Shown: piece after piece, positions 24,601 to 37,308 of the stretch
Layout of the letters: every line of letters begins with the position of its first letter
How positions within the stretch are numbered: the stretch's first letter is position 1
Source: Panorpa germanica
Lineage: Eukaryota; Arthropoda; Insecta; Mecoptera; Panorpidae
Direction: 5' to 3'
NCBI GenBank assembly: GCA_963678705.1
Contig: CAVMBN010000138.1
Coordinates: 16,212-80,211 of the forward strand
Length of the DNA: 64,000 nucleotides
Program-made: the position numbers and the translations under genes
Notes under the pieces: generated by a model
The model's input: the letters and a program-made list of their open reading frames with translations, nothing else
What the model was told of the DNA's origin: nothing
Database searches by the model: none

Positions 24601-25239
24601 ATCATCTTCACCTATGAATGATTTATTAAATAAATTCGCCGAACAAAAGGCAAGAAAAGTGTCTATTTGATTTGAATTGTTTGCCTAGTTTAGTTCCTAG
24701 AAGTATTAATTGTAAGTAATAACGTATAAACAATATATAGTTAATTTAGTTGAATGCAAGCGTTTTTATTTCTTTTGTGAAAAATAAATAACCTGGAGTT
24801 GTCCAAGATGTTAAACAACCAACATCTGAGCTAGACTTTTGTTGTGGTCTTATATACTCGTACAAAAAACTAGATGGATTAATTATTCGATCTGCAGTTG
24901 CTTCAAAATTTTAACTTTAATAAAAGATAAATAACAAATACAATATATTCTATTTGGTCTTGTATTTTTTAGAACTTTGTATTTCTATGGTTCTCTTTAA
25001 AATAAATAAGAGTATTAATTATTCAGTGGAACTTATTTTATTTTAACTACTAATTGACTACGCTAGGCAACTGTTCTAATTTAAACTACTATTATTACGA
25101 TACAACTTATTACTTATTAACTTATATAATATAAATAAAGATACTATATAGTAATATAACTAGAAATAACTAGAAATTCCCAATCTCCTATATACTCTAT
25201 TCCTTTTGAATCATTAATTAAACCTATGGATATATATGA
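24601..25239. other. AT-rich intergenic DNA
   Basis: No gene or recognised repeat was seen. GACTACGCTAGGCAACTG at about 25055 loosely resembles a decayed right end of the hAT element but lacks a matching target duplication. Confidence 0.4.
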
Positions 25240-25280
25240 ACACACAATTATTATCAAAATCATTTAAATAATATATACAG

Positions 25281-25625
25281 ATGCATTGGTCCATTGATTT
25301 AGAAAGAAATAAATCAGGATTTGCTAAATATGAACAAATACATTTATTATTTGATAAATTTAAATGAAATAACAAAGTTAGCTCTTATACTGGAGAACAA
25401 TTAGCAATATTAAAAGCACTGGAAATTAATGAAAATATGAACAATAATAAAATTATAATAATAACGGATTCTTTAAGTGTTTTAAAAAATTTTAATTCTA
25501 ATGATCACAAATCAAATAATGATATTTTGACACGCAAAATTAAGGGGGTGTATTTCAATTTAATAAATAAGGATAATACCATAAAATGTATGTGGATACC
25601 AGGACATTGTGGAATAAAGAAATAA
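25281..25625 (+). pseudogene. RNase H fragment of a retroelement (inverted copy)
   Basis: The plus strand encodes pieces of an RNase H domain: YTGEQLAILKALEINE (the position of the catalytic Glu), IIIITDSLSVLKN (catalytic Asp) and MWIPGHCGI (His motif). It is then cut off and continues as two lysines and a stop that do not belong to the domain. An in-frame stop follows the first strand. This is a dead fragment of a reverse-transcribing element, probably a non-LTR retrotransposon. Confidence 0.75.
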
Positions 25626-25634
25626 AATGTGTTC

Positions 25635-25960
25635 TTCAAGAACAATAATTTTTAACAATATTTCACTTTCATAATCTCTGTTTAGATAATGATTTAATTT
25701 ATCTGGATACACTTCTGCTTCTTTTTAATGTCCTGATATTTACTAGAGCAATATTTTGAGAGGCATCAGTTAGAGTTCTACATTCTCCAAGAATTAAATT
25801 CCCTTCACTTTCTATTTCCTTGTTGTTCTGTTGTTTTAATATAATTATGCAAACTGTTGGTTGCTTTCATTACAGAATCCGCTGTTGTTTCTTCATTTTG
25901 CATTAATGACACGGTGAAATATTCTAAATCTGAAGATTAAAATCTCTATCTCCTGGCCCG
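25635..25960 (-). pseudogene. PIF/Harbinger transposase C-terminal fragment (inverted copy)
   Basis: The minus strand carries the same coding debris as 28103-28447: EYFTVSLMQNEETTADSVMK, then HNYIKTTEQ, then a segment beginning with an IPGE motif, with stops between. The pattern matches the C-terminal part of HARBI1-like nucleases. On this strand it lies downstream of the founder transposase N-terminal part (26700-27190), so the order N-term, RNase H insert, C-term is preserved here. Confidence 0.65.
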
Positions 25961-26039
25961 TGGTAATCTGTAATTAAATATTCTTTTATCACGACTTAAC
26001 TGAAGATCAGAAGATTATTATGAAGTGGAAACGCCTCGT

Positions 26040-26600
26040 CTACAAAATAGAATCTAAATTTGGATGTAACATATAATAATCTCTTCCTTTTAACTGACTT
26101 TTGTTAATGAAATCTTGGTTTCTCAAATTGAAGTTTAATTTTTTGATTATATTTAAAATTTCATATGAAGGTAATTTCACTTTCATCTCAATTTCCAAAT
26201 TTATTGATTCCTTTGCCAATTTATCCGCAATTTCGTTTCCTCTTATTCCACAATGTCCTGGTATCCACATACATTTTATGGTATTATTTTTATTTATTAT
26301 ATTGAAATACACCCCCTTAATTTTGCGTGTCAAAATATCATTATTTGATTTGTGATCATTAGAATTTAAATTTTTTAAAACACTTAAAGAATCCGTTATT
26401 ATTATAATTTTATTATTGTTGATATTTTCATTAATTTCCAATGCTTTTAATATTGCTAATTGTTCTCCAGTATAAGAGCTAACTTTGTTATTTCATTTAA
26501 ATTTATCAAATAATAAATGTATTTGTTCATATTTAGCAAATCCTGATTTATTTCTTTCTAAACCAATGGACCAATGCATCTGTATATATAATTTTTGTTA
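26040..26600 (-). pseudogene. RNase H domain of a retroelement, longest copy
   Basis: The longest RNase H copy in the window. On the minus strand, an upstream YTDALVHW corresponds to the usual YTDGS first catalytic Asp. It is followed after a stop by SSYTGEQLAILKALEINE (Glu), then a 133-codon open frame with IIIITDSLSVLKNLN (Asp), MWIPGHCGIRGNEIADKLAK (His and last Asp) and a C-terminal extension. All four catalytic positions are recognisable, but stops break the first third. The domain type is that of I/R1/LOA-like non-LTR elements, though no reverse transcriptase remains to prove the clade. It lies inside a Harbinger transposase. Confidence 0.8.
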
Positions 26601-26699
26601 AATTTCTATTAAATTGATGCATTAGGTTTAAAAACATTTCATTATTTATCGCATTATTAAATGATTTTGATAATAATTGTATGGCATCCTAATATTAAA

Positions 26700-27190
26700 T
26701 TAAATTAATAGTAAATTATCAATATTTTGTAGAATTAATTCATTTTTGGATAAGGTCTGCCCAAATGAAGATACCTGTAATATTCCACCATCATTTTGAG
26801 AGCCTATAAATTTATAATTTGCATCACAAATTGCGAAAGGTATAATGCTGATTTTTCTTTTTATAGTTAAAGTACTGGGAACCTGTTTTATTAATAGTTT
26901 CTTTTATAATTCTGCAAGCAGTAGACTTTCCAATTCTGAAGGAAAATGCTAGACTTGGCAGTGAATCTCCTGGCGGAAAATTATAGAAAATATTAATTGA
27001 ATTTTAGATTGCTAATCTCGCTCTTCAGGAGGGTAAAGTAAATTGTCAAATTGTGAAATACATACTCGAGTAAAGTTAAAAAATAATGGCTCATTTCTTG
27101 AATGAGGTTATTAAAATACCCCTGTTGATCACGATTTTGATTAAAGGGATGAACTCACCATCTAGGTCTACGATTCCTTTCATTTTCTAT
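26700..27190 (-). pseudogene. PIF/Harbinger transposase N-terminal and mid fragment (founder copy)
   Basis: On the minus strand the frames read NERNRRPRW, a TGA in place of a second Trp, VHPFNQNRDQQGYFNNLIQE, then PPGDSLPSLAFSFRIGKST with ACRIIKET, then GSQYFNYKKK, and after a frameshift FAICDANYKFIGSQNDGG. This is the order of a Harbinger (DDE_Tnp_4) transposase: basic WWVRP-type start, helix-turn-helix, second catalytic Asp (CDANYKF). The stretch with the first catalytic Asp has been lost between KET and GSQYF. It is inactive through stops, a frameshift and this deletion. The identical fragment is in every unit of the tandem array. Confidence 0.8.
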
Positions 27191-27522
27191 CAAAATAATA
27201 CCTGTGCAATAACACAAATCCTTCTTCTTTTACCTATTAACTACTATTAGTAATTTGCGCTGCATTTTAAATTATATTATATACAACAATCAAATGTTTT
27301 TACTATGTAATATAGTTTTTCTTAATTTAATGTTTTTAATTTAAAACATTGGACCTTGTAAGGTTCTAAAAAAACTAAGGAAACTTAAAAAATAAATTAA
27401 ATTAAATACAAAATACAGCATTAAATTAAGAATATATTTTCATTATCTGCTGTTATTATAGTTGCATATACCCCAGGCGTTAGAATGAGCGAAATACCTA
27501 TTTTAATATTTAACATATAACA

Positions 27523-28067
27523 GGCTTGTGTCCTCATTTTTTAGTGGTCGATTTTTCAATTGTTGATTGAAATTAATGTTAATAAATGTGTATTGGCGTG
27601 TCTATTTTATTAAATATCTAAATGTTGACGGAGATATAGCAATTAAAAATTTGTATTGTAGTTTTAGCGCTAGGTTAGTTATTTGTTGAGTAGGTCAGTG
27701 CTGTGGTAATGTTTTGTAGCTGTTGGTAGTCAAATAATCAAGTCAAGTCAAAGAATAATAAGTTTTTATTTTATTTAACCCTGTTAAGGCAGACATAATA
27801 TTGAAATTTGATTGTTCCTCGAAACAGTTGTAAATAATATTTGATATTTTGATATATAAATACATATAGCAGAGATTCGTGAGCTGTAAGGTTGTGATGT
27901 CACATGCAGTTGGAATGTGTACAACGTTGAATCCCTTTAATAATTAAAGAGACAAAATGACTTTTTTAATTGTTAATATCTCCTAACATATAAGGAGTTC
28001 TAGTAACCAACTTTATCAATATTTAGGACAATTTTATAGAAATTAAGACATAGGACACTAGCCCATT
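27523..28067 (+). mobile_element. MITE1 copy in unit 1 (representative)
   Basis: A non-coding element of about 545 bp. Its ends read inward as GGCTTGTGTCCTCATTTTTT and ATGGGCTAGTGTCCTATGTC, i.e. inverted terminal repeats sharing GGGCT(T/A)GTGTCCT. The interior has TAGCGCTAG, TTAACCCTGTTAAGGCAGAC and a CTCCTAACATATAAGGAG palindrome. Equivalent copies: 29736-30280, 31949-32493, 34165-34709, 36377-36921, 38589-39133 and 43815-44359. Independent insertions elsewhere in the window show it was mobile. Confidence 0.85.
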
Positions 28068-28102
28068 GCCCATTTTTATTTACCTAATAAAAAACATTAC
28101 AG

Positions 28103-28447
28103 ATTACCACGGGCCAGGAGATAGAGATTTTAATCTTCAGATTTAGAATATTTCACCGTGTCATTAATGCAAAATGAAGAAACAACAGCGGATTCTGTAA
28201 TGAAAGCAACCAACAGTTTGCATAATTATATTAAAACAACAGAACAACAAGGAAATAGAAAGTGAAGTGAATTTAATTCCTGGAGAATGTAGAACTCTAA
28301 CTGATGCCTCTCAAAATATTGCTCTAGTAAATATCAGGACATTAAAAAGAAGCAGAAGTGTATTTAAAATAGAATAAAAATCATTATCTATACAGAGATT
28401 ATGAAAGTGAAATATTGTTAAAAATTATTGTTCTTGAAGAACACATT
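28103..28447 (+). pseudogene. PIF/Harbinger transposase C-terminal fragment (representative of array)
   Basis: Plus-strand frames read YHGPGDRDFNLQ, then EYFTVSLMQNEETTADSVMK with ATNSLHNYIKTTEQ, then NLIPGECRTL with RSRSVFKIE. This matches the tail of Harbinger nucleases: the segment before LHNYL, the GEWR-type motif, then an A/F-K-I-R-like helix. Stops lie between the pieces. An acceptor-like CATTACAG precedes it. It reads toward the RNase H piece on the opposite strand, joined at TTCTTGAAGAACACATTTTA. Equivalents end near 30660, 32872, 35088, 37300, 39513 and 44738. Confidence 0.65.
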
Positions 28448-28455
28448 TTATTTCT

Positions 28456-30668
28456 TTATTCCACAATGTCCTGGTATCCACATACATTTTATGGTATTAT
28501 CCTTATTTATTAAATTGAAATACACCCCCTTAATTTTGCGTGTCAAAATATCATTATTTGATTTGTGATCATTAGAATTTAAATTTTTTAAAACACTTAA
28601 AGAATCCGTTATTATTATAATTTTATTATTGTTGATATTTTCATTAATTTCCAATGCTTTTAATATTGCTAATTGTTCTCCAGTATAAGAGCTAACTTTG
28701 TTATTTCATTTAAATTTATCAAATAATAAATGTATTTGTTCATATTTAGCAAATCCTGATTTATTTCTTTCTAAACCAATGGACCAATGCATCTGTATAT
28801 ATAATTTTTGTTAAATTTCTATTAAATTGATGCATTAGGTTTAAAAACATTTCATTATTTATCGCATTATTAAATGATTTTGATAATAATTGTATGGCAT
28901 CCTAATATTAAATTAAATTAATAGTAAATTATCAATATTTTGTAGAATTAATTCATTTTTGGATAAGGTCTGCCCAAATGAAGATACCTGTAATATTCCA
29001 CCATCATTTTGAGAGCCTATAAATTTATAATTTGCATCACAAATTGCGAAAGGTATAATGCTGATTTTTCTTTTTATAGTTAAAGTACTGGGAACCTGTT
29101 TTATTAATAGTTTCTTTTATAATTCTGCAAGCAGTAGACTTTCCAATTCTGAAGGAAAATGCTAGACTTGGCAGTGAATCTCCTGGCGGAAAATTATAGA
29201 AAATATTAATTGAATTTTAGATTGCTAATCTCGCTCTTCAGGAGGGTAAAGTAAATTGTCAAATTGTGAAATACATACTCGAGTAAAGTTAAAAAATAAT
29301 GGCTCATTTCTTGAATGAGGTTATTAAAATACCCCTGTTGATCACGATTTTGATTAAAGGGATGAACTCACCATCTAGGTCTACGATTCCTTTCATTTTC
29401 TATCAAAATAATACCTGTGCAATAACACAAATCCTTCTTCTTTTACCTATTAACTACTATTAGTAATTTGCGCTGCATTTTAAATTATATTATATACAAC
29501 AATCAAATGTTTTTACTATGTAATATAGTTTTTCTTAATTTAATGTTTTTAATTTAAAACATTGGACCTTGTAAGGTTCTAAAAAAACTAAGGAAACTTA
29601 AAAAATAAATTAAATTAAATACAAAATACAGCATTAAATTAAGAATATATTTTCATTATCTGCTGTTATTATAGTTGCATATACCCCAGGCGTTAGAATG
29701 AGCGAAATACCTATTTTAATATTTAACATATAACAGGCTTGTGTCCTCATTTTTTAGTGGTCGATTTTTCAATTGTTGATTGAAATTAATGTTAATAAAT
29801 GTGTATTGGCGTGTCTATTTTATTAAATATCTAAATGTTGACGGAGATATAGCAATTAAAAATTTGTATTGTAGTTTTAGCGCTAGGTTAGTTATTTGTT
29901 GAGTAGGTCAGTGCTGTGGTAATGTTTTGTAGCTGTTGGTAGTCAAATAATCAAGTCAAGTCAAAGAATAATAAGTTTTTATTTTATTTAACCCTGTTAA
30001 GGCAGACATAATATTGAAATTTGATTGTTCCTCGAAACAGTTGTAAATAATATTTGATATTTTGATATATAAATACATATAGCAGAGATTCGTGAGCTGT
30101 AAGGTTGTGATGTCACATGCAGTTGGAATGTGTACAACGTTGAATCCCTTTAATAATTAAAGAGACAAAATGACTTTTTTAATTGTTAATATCTCCTAAC
30201 ATATAAGGAGTTCTAGTAACCAACTTTATCAATATTTAGGACAATTTTATAGAAATTAAGACATAGGACACTAGCCCATTGCCCATTTTTATTTACCTAA
30301 TAAAAAACATTACAGATTACCACGGGCCAGGAGATAGAGATTTTAATCTTCAGATTTAGAATATTTCACCGTGTCATTAATGCAAAATGAAGAAACAACA
30401 GCGGATTCTGTAATGAAAGCAACCAACAGTTTGCATAATTATATTAAAACAACAGAACAACAAGGAAATAGAAAGTGAAGTGAATTTAATTCCTGGAGAA
30501 TGTAGAACTCTAACTGATGCCTCTCAAAATATTGCTCTAGTAAATATCAGGACATTAAAAAGAAGCAGAAGTGTATTTAAAATAGAATAAAAATCATTAT
30601 CTATACAGAGATTATGAAAGTGAAATATTGTTAAAAATTATTGTTCTTGAAGAACACATTTTATTTCT
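28456..30668. repeat. 2.2-kb array unit 2
   Basis: RNase H (-) to about 28810, Harbinger N/mid (-) about 28913-29403, MITE1 29736-30280, Harbinger C-terminal piece (+) about 30316-30660. Variant state: GCGGATT and AATAAAAATC in the C-terminal piece, CCTGG in RNase H. Confidence 0.9.
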
Positions 30669-32880
30669 TTATTCCACAATGTCCTGGTATCCACATACAT
30701 TTTATGGTATTATCCTTATTTATTAAATTGAAATACACCCCCTTAATTTTGCGTGTCAAAATATCATTATTTGATTTGTGATCATTAGAATTTAAATTTT
30801 TTAAAACACTTAAAGAATCCGTTATTATTATAATTTTATTATTGTTGATATTTTCATTAATTTCCAATGCTTTTAATATTGCTAATTGTTCTCCAGTATA
30901 AGAGCTAACTTTGTTATTTCATTTAAATTTATCAAATAATAAATGTATTTGTTCATATTTAGCAAATCCTGATTTATTTCTTTCTAAACCAATGGACCAA
31001 TGCATCTGTATATATAATTTTTGTTAAATTTCTATTAAATTGATGCATTAGGTTTAAAAACATTTCATTATTTATCGCATTATTAAATGATTTTGATAAT
31101 AATTGTATGGCATCCTAATATTAAATTAAATTAATAGTAAATTATCAATATTTTGTAGAATTAATTCATTTTTGGATAAGGTCTGCCCAAATGAAGATAC
31201 CTGTAATATTCCACCATCATTTTGAGAGCCTATAAATTTATAATTTGCATCACAAATTGCGAAAGGTATAATGCTGATTTTTCTTTTTATAGTTAAAGTA
31301 CTGGGAACCTGTTTTATTAATAGTTTCTTTTATAATTCTGCAAGCAGTAGACTTTCCAATTCTGAAGGAAAATGCTAGACTTGGCAGTGAATCTCCTGGC
31401 GGAAAATTATAGAAAATATTAATTGAATTTTAGATTGCTAATCTCGCTCTTCAGGAGGGTAAAGTAAATTGTCAAATTGTGAAATACATACTCGAGTAAA
31501 GTTAAAAAATAATGGCTCATTTCTTGAATGAGGTTATTAAAATACCCCTGTTGATCACGATTTTGATTAAAGGGATGAACTCACCATCTAGGTCTACGAT
31601 TCCTTTCATTTTCTATCAAAATAATACCTGTGCAATAACACAAATCCTTCTTCTTTTACCTATTAACTACTATTAGTAATTTGCGCTGCATTTTAAATTA
31701 TATTATATACAACAATCAAATGTTTTTACTATGTAATATAGTTTTTCTTAATTTAATGTTTTTAATTTAAAACATTGGACCTTGTAAGGTTCTAAAAAAA
31801 CTAAGGAAACTTAAAAAATAAATTAAATTAAATACAAAATACAGCATTAAATTAAGAATATATTTTCATTATCTGCTGTTATTATAGTTGCATATACCCC
31901 AGGCGTTAGAATGAGCGAAATACCTATTTTAATATTTAACATATAACAGGCTTGTGTCCTCATTTTTTAGTGGTCGATTTTTCAATTGTTGATTGAAATT
32001 AATGTTAATAAATGTGTATTGGCGTGTCTATTTTATTAAATATCTAAATGTTGACGGAGATATAGCAATTAAAAATTTGTATTGTAGTTTTAGCGCTAGG
32101 TTAGTTATTTGTTGAGTAGGTCAGTGCTGTGGTAATGTTTTGTAGCTGTTGGTAGTCAAATAATCAAGTCAAGTCAAAGAATAATAAGTTTTTATTTTAT
32201 TTAACCCTGTTAAGGCAGACATAATATTGAAATTTGATTGTTCCTCGAAACAGTTGTAAATAATATTTGATATTTTGATATATAAATACATATAGCAGAG
32301 ATTCGTGAGCTGTAAGGTTGTGATGTCACATGCAGTTGGAATGTGTACAACGTTGAATCCCTTTAATAATTAAAGAGACAAAATGACTTTTTTAATTGTT
32401 AATATCTCCTAACATATAAGGAGTTCTAGTAACCAACTTTATCAATATTTAGGACAATTTTATAGAAATTAAGACATAGGACACTAGCCCATTGCCCATT
32501 TTTATTTACCTAATAAAAAACATTACAGATTACCACGGGCCAGGAGATAGAGATTTTAATCTTCAGATTTAGAATATTTCACCGTGTCATTAATGCAAAA
32601 TGAAGAAACAACAGCGAATTCTGTAATGAAAGCAACCAACAGTTTGCATAATTATATTAAAACAACAGAACAACAAGGAAATAGAAAGTGAAGTGAATTT
32701 AATTCCTGGAGAATGTAGAACTCTAACTGATGCCTCTCAAAATATTGCTCTAGTAAATATCAGGACATTAAAAAGAAGCAGAAGTGTATTTAAAATAGAA
32801 TTAAATCATTATCTATACAGAGATTATGAAAGTGAAATATTGTTAAAAATTATTGTTCTTGAAGAACACATTTTATTTCT
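30669..32880. repeat. 2.2-kb array unit 3
   Basis: RNase H (-) to about 31025, Harbinger N/mid (-) about 31126-31616, MITE1 31949-32493, Harbinger C-terminal piece (+) about 32529-32872. The C-terminal piece has GCGAATT and AATTAAATC; the latter removes a stop and opens an 81-codon frame (32693-32938). Confidence 0.9.
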
Positions 32881-35096
32881 TTATTCCACAATGTCCTGGT
32901 ATCCACATACATTTTATGGTATTATCCTTATTTATTAAATTGAAATACACCCCCTTAATTTTGCGTGTCAAAATATCATTATTTGATTTGTGATCATTAG
33001 AATTTAAATTTTTTAAAACACTTAAAGAATCCGTTATTATTATAATTTTATTATTGTTGATATTTTCATTAATTTCCAATGCTTTTAATATTGCTAATTG
33101 TTCTCCAGTATAAGAGCTAACTTTGTTATTTCATTTAAATTTATCAAATAATAAATGTATTTGTTCATATTTAGCAAATCCTGATTTATTTCTTTCTAAA
33201 CCAATGGACCAATGCATCTGTATATATAATTTTTGTTAAATTTCTATTAAATTGATGCATTAGGTTTAAAAACATTTCATTATTTATCGCATTATTAAAT
33301 GATTTTGATAATAATTGTATGGCATCCTAATATTAAATTAAATTAATAGTAAATTATCAATATTTTGTAGAATTAATTCATTTTTGGATAAGGTCTGCCC
33401 AAATGAAGATACCTGTAATATTCCACCATCATTTTGAGAGCCTATAAATTTATAATTTGCATCACAAATTGCGAAAGGTATAATGCTGATTTTTCTTTTT
33501 ATAGTTAAAGTACTGGGAACCTGTTTTATTAATAGTTTCTTTTATAATTCTGCAAGCAGTAGACTTTCCAATTCTGAAGGAAAATGCTAGACTTGGCAGT
33601 GAATCTCCTGGCGGAAAATTATAGAAAATATTAATTGAATTTTAGATTGCTAATCTCGCTCTTCAGGAGGGAGGGTAAAGTAAATTGTCAAATTGTGAAA
33701 TACATACTCGAGTAAAGTTAAAAAATAATGGCTCATTTCTTGAATGAGGTTATTAAAATACCCCTGTTGATCACGATTTTGATTAAAGGGATGAACTCAC
33801 CATCTAGGTCTACGATTCCTTTCATTTTCTATCAAAATAATACCTGTGCAATAACACAAATCCTTCTTCTTTTACCTATTAACTACTATTAGTAATTTGC
33901 GCTGCATTTTAAATTATATTATATACAACAATCAAATGTTTTTACTATGTAATATAGTTTTTCTTAATTTAATGTTTTTAATTTAAAACATTGGACCTTG
34001 TAAGGTTCTAAAAAAACTAAGGAAACTTAAAAAATAAATTAAATTAAATACAAAATACAGCATTAAATTAAGAATATATTTTCATTATCTGCTGTTATTA
34101 TAGTTGCATATACCCCAGGCGTTAGAATGAGCGAAATACCTATTTTAATATTTAACATATAACAGGCTTGTGTCCTCATTTTTTAGTGGTCGATTTTTCA
34201 ATTGTTGATTGAAATTAATGTTAATAAATGTGTATTGGCGTGTCTATTTTATTAAATATCTAAATGTTGACGGAGATATAGCAATTAAAAATTTGTATTG
34301 TAGTTTTAGCGCTAGGTTAGTTATTTGTTGAGTAGGTCAGTGCTGTGGTAATGTTTTGTAGCTGTTGGTAGTCAAATAATCAAGTCAAGTCAAAGAATAA
34401 TAAGTTTTTATTTTATTTAACCCTGTTAAGGCAGACATAATATTGAAATTTGATTGTTCCTCGAAACAGTTGTAAATAATATTTGATATTTTGATATATA
34501 AATACATATAGCAGAGATTCGTGAGCTGTAAGGTTGTGATGTCACATGCAGTTGGAATGTGTACAACGTTGAATCCCTTTAATAATTAAAGAGACAAAAT
34601 GACTTTTTTAATTGTTAATATCTCCTAACATATAAGGAGTTCTAGTAACCAACTTTATCAATATTTAGGACAATTTTATAGAAATTAAGACATAGGACAC
34701 TAGCCCATTGCCCATTTTTATTTACCTAATAAAAAACATTACAGATTACCACGGGCCAGGAGATAGAGATTTTAATCTTCAGATTTAGAATATTTCACCG
34801 TGTCATTAATGCAAAATGAAGAAACAACAGCGAATTCTGTAATGAAAGCAACCAACAGTTTGCATAATTATATTAAAACAACAGAACAACAAGGAAATAG
34901 AAAGTGAAGTGAATTTAATTCCTGGAGAATGTAGAACTCTAACTGATGCCTCTCAAAATATTGCTCTAGTAAATATCAGGACATTAAAAAGAAGCAGAAG
35001 TGTATTTAAAATAGAATTAAATCATTATCTATACAGAGATTATGAAAGTGAAATATTGTTAAAAATTATTGTTCTTGAAGAACACATTTTATTTCT
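32881..35096. repeat. 2.2-kb array unit 4
   Basis: Same components, with MITE1 at 34165-34709. It is 4 bp longer because of a duplicated GGAG near 33667; the only other place with this insertion is near 43316. The C-terminal piece has GCGAATT and AATTAAATC. Confidence 0.9.
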
Positions 35097-37308
35097 TTAT
35101 TCCACAATGTCCTGGTATCCACATACATTTTATGGTATTATCCTTATTTATTAAATTGAAATACACCCCCTTAATTTTGCGTGTCAAAATATCATTATTT
35201 GATTTGTGATCATTAGAATTTAAATTTTTTAAAACACTTAAAGAATCCGTTATTATTATAATTTTATTATTGTTGATATTTTCATTAATTTCCAATGCTT
35301 TTAATATTGCTAATTGTTCTCCAGTATAAGAGCTAACTTTGTTATTTCATTTAAATTTATCAAATAATAAATGTATTTGTTCATATTTAGCAAATCCTGA
35401 TTTATTTCTTTCTAAACCAATGGACCAATGCATCTGTATATATAATTTTTGTTAAATTTCTATTAAATTGATGCATTAGGTTTAAAAACATTTCATTATT
35501 TATCGCATTATTAAATGATTTTGATAATAATTGTATGGCATCCTAATATTAAATTAAATTAATAGTAAATTATCAATATTTTGTAGAATTAATTCATTTT
35601 TGGATAAGGTCTGCCCAAATGAAGATACCTGTAATATTCCACCATCATTTTGAGAGCCTATAAATTTATAATTTGCATCACAAATTGCGAAAGGTATAAT
35701 GCTGATTTTTCTTTTTATAGTTAAAGTACTGGGAACCTGTTTTATTAATAGTTTCTTTTATAATTCTGCAAGCAGTAGACTTTCCAATTCTGAAGGAAAA
35801 TGCTAGACTTGGCAGTGAATCTCCTGGCGGAAAATTATAGAAAATATTAATTGAATTTTAGATTGCTAATCTCGCTCTTCAGGAGGGTAAAGTAAATTGT
35901 CAAATTGTGAAATACATACTCGAGTAAAGTTAAAAAATAATGGCTCATTTCTTGAATGAGGTTATTAAAATACCCCTGTTGATCACGATTTTGATTAAAG
36001 GGATGAACTCACCATCTAGGTCTACGATTCCTTTCATTTTCTATCAAAATAATACCTGTGCAATAACACAAATCCTTCTTCTTTTACCTATTAACTACTA
36101 TTAGTAATTTGCGCTGCATTTTAAATTATATTATATACAACAATCAAATGTTTTTACTATGTAATATAGTTTTTCTTAATTTAATGTTTTTAATTTAAAA
36201 CATTGGACCTTTTAAGGTTCTAAAAAAACTAAGGAAACTTAAAAAATAAATTAAATTAAATACAAAATACAGCATTAAATTAAGAATATATTTTCATTAT
36301 CTGCTGTTATTATAGTTGCATATACCCCAGGCGTTAGAATGAGCGAAATACCTATTTTAATATTTAACATATAACAGGCTTGTGTCCTCATTTTTTAGTG
36401 GTCGATTTTTCAATTGTTGATTGAAATTAATGTTAATAAATGTGTATTGGCGTGTCTATTTTATTAAATATCTAAATGTTGACGGAGATATAGCAATTAA
36501 AAATTTGTATTGTAGTTTTAGCGCTAGGTTAGTTATTTGTTGAGTAGGTCAGTGCTGTGGTAATGTTTTGTAGCTGTTGGTAGTCAAATAATCAAGTCAA
36601 GTCAAAGAATAATAAGTTTTTATTTTATTTAACCCTGTTAAGGCAGACATAATATTGAAATTTGATTGTTCCTCGAAACAGTTGTAAATAATATTTGATA
36701 TTTTGATATATAAATACATATAGCAGAGATTCGTGAGCTGTAAGGTTGTGATGTCACATGCAGTTGGAATGTGTACAACGTTGAATCCCTTTAATAATTA
36801 AAGAGACAAAATGACTTTTTTAATTGTTAATATCTCCTAACATATAAGGAGTTCTAGTAACCAACTTTATCAATATTTAGGACAATTTTATAGAAATTAA
36901 GACATAGGACACTAGCCCATTGCCCATTTTTATTTACCTAATAAAAAACATTACAGATTACCACGGGCCAGGAGATAGAGATTTTAATCTTCAGATTTAG
37001 AATATTTCACCGTGTCATTAATGCAAAATGAAGAAACAACAGCGAATTCTGTAATGAAAGCAACCAACAGTTTGCATAATTATATTAAAACAACAGAACA
37101 ACAAGGAAATAGAAAGTGAAGTGAATTTAATTCCTGGAGAATGTAGAACTCTAACTGATGCCTCTCAAAATATTGCTCTAGTAAATATCAGGACATTAAA
37201 AAGAAGCAGAAGTGTATTTAAAATAGAATTAAATCATTATCTATACAGAGATTATGAAAGTGAAATATTGTTAAAAATTATTGTTCTTGAAGAACACATT
37301 TTATTTCT
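35097..37308. repeat. 2.2-kb array unit 5
   Basis: Same components, with MITE1 at 36377-36921; the C-terminal piece has GCGAATT and AATTAAATC. A private change is CCTTTTAAGG for CCTTGTAAGG near 36210. Confidence 0.9.

Larger units (their letters stand above)
25240..25960. repeat. Inverted outlying copy of the 2.2-kb unit core
   Basis: This segment is the reverse complement of the part of the tandem unit that carries the Harbinger C-terminal piece, the junction and the RNase H piece (compare about 28097-28800). It contains the same artificial junction (TTCTTCAAGAACAATAATTT beside the truncated RNase H), so inversion happened after that junction formed. A short internal deletion is present near 25265. 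It lies head-to-head with the tandem array. Confidence 0.85.
26243..28455. repeat. 2.2-kb array unit 1
   Basis: Components: RNase H (-) to 26600, Harbinger N/mid (-) 26700-27190, spacer with no recognised content (about 27191-27522), MITE1 27523-28067, Harbinger C-terminal piece (+) 28103-28447. Unlike the others, its RNase H continues leftward in full beyond the unit border (to 26040), suggesting it lies next to the founder locus. Confidence 0.9.

Noticed and set aside
26101..26355. 84-codon plus-strand frame
   Set aside because: It is the complement of the RNase H frame on the minus strand and has no features of its own.
32693..32938. 81-codon frame (MNLIPGECRTL...) as a gene
   Set aside because: Its first half is Harbinger C-terminal debris and its second half reads antisense through RNase H. 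It is open only in units where one base change removed a stop.
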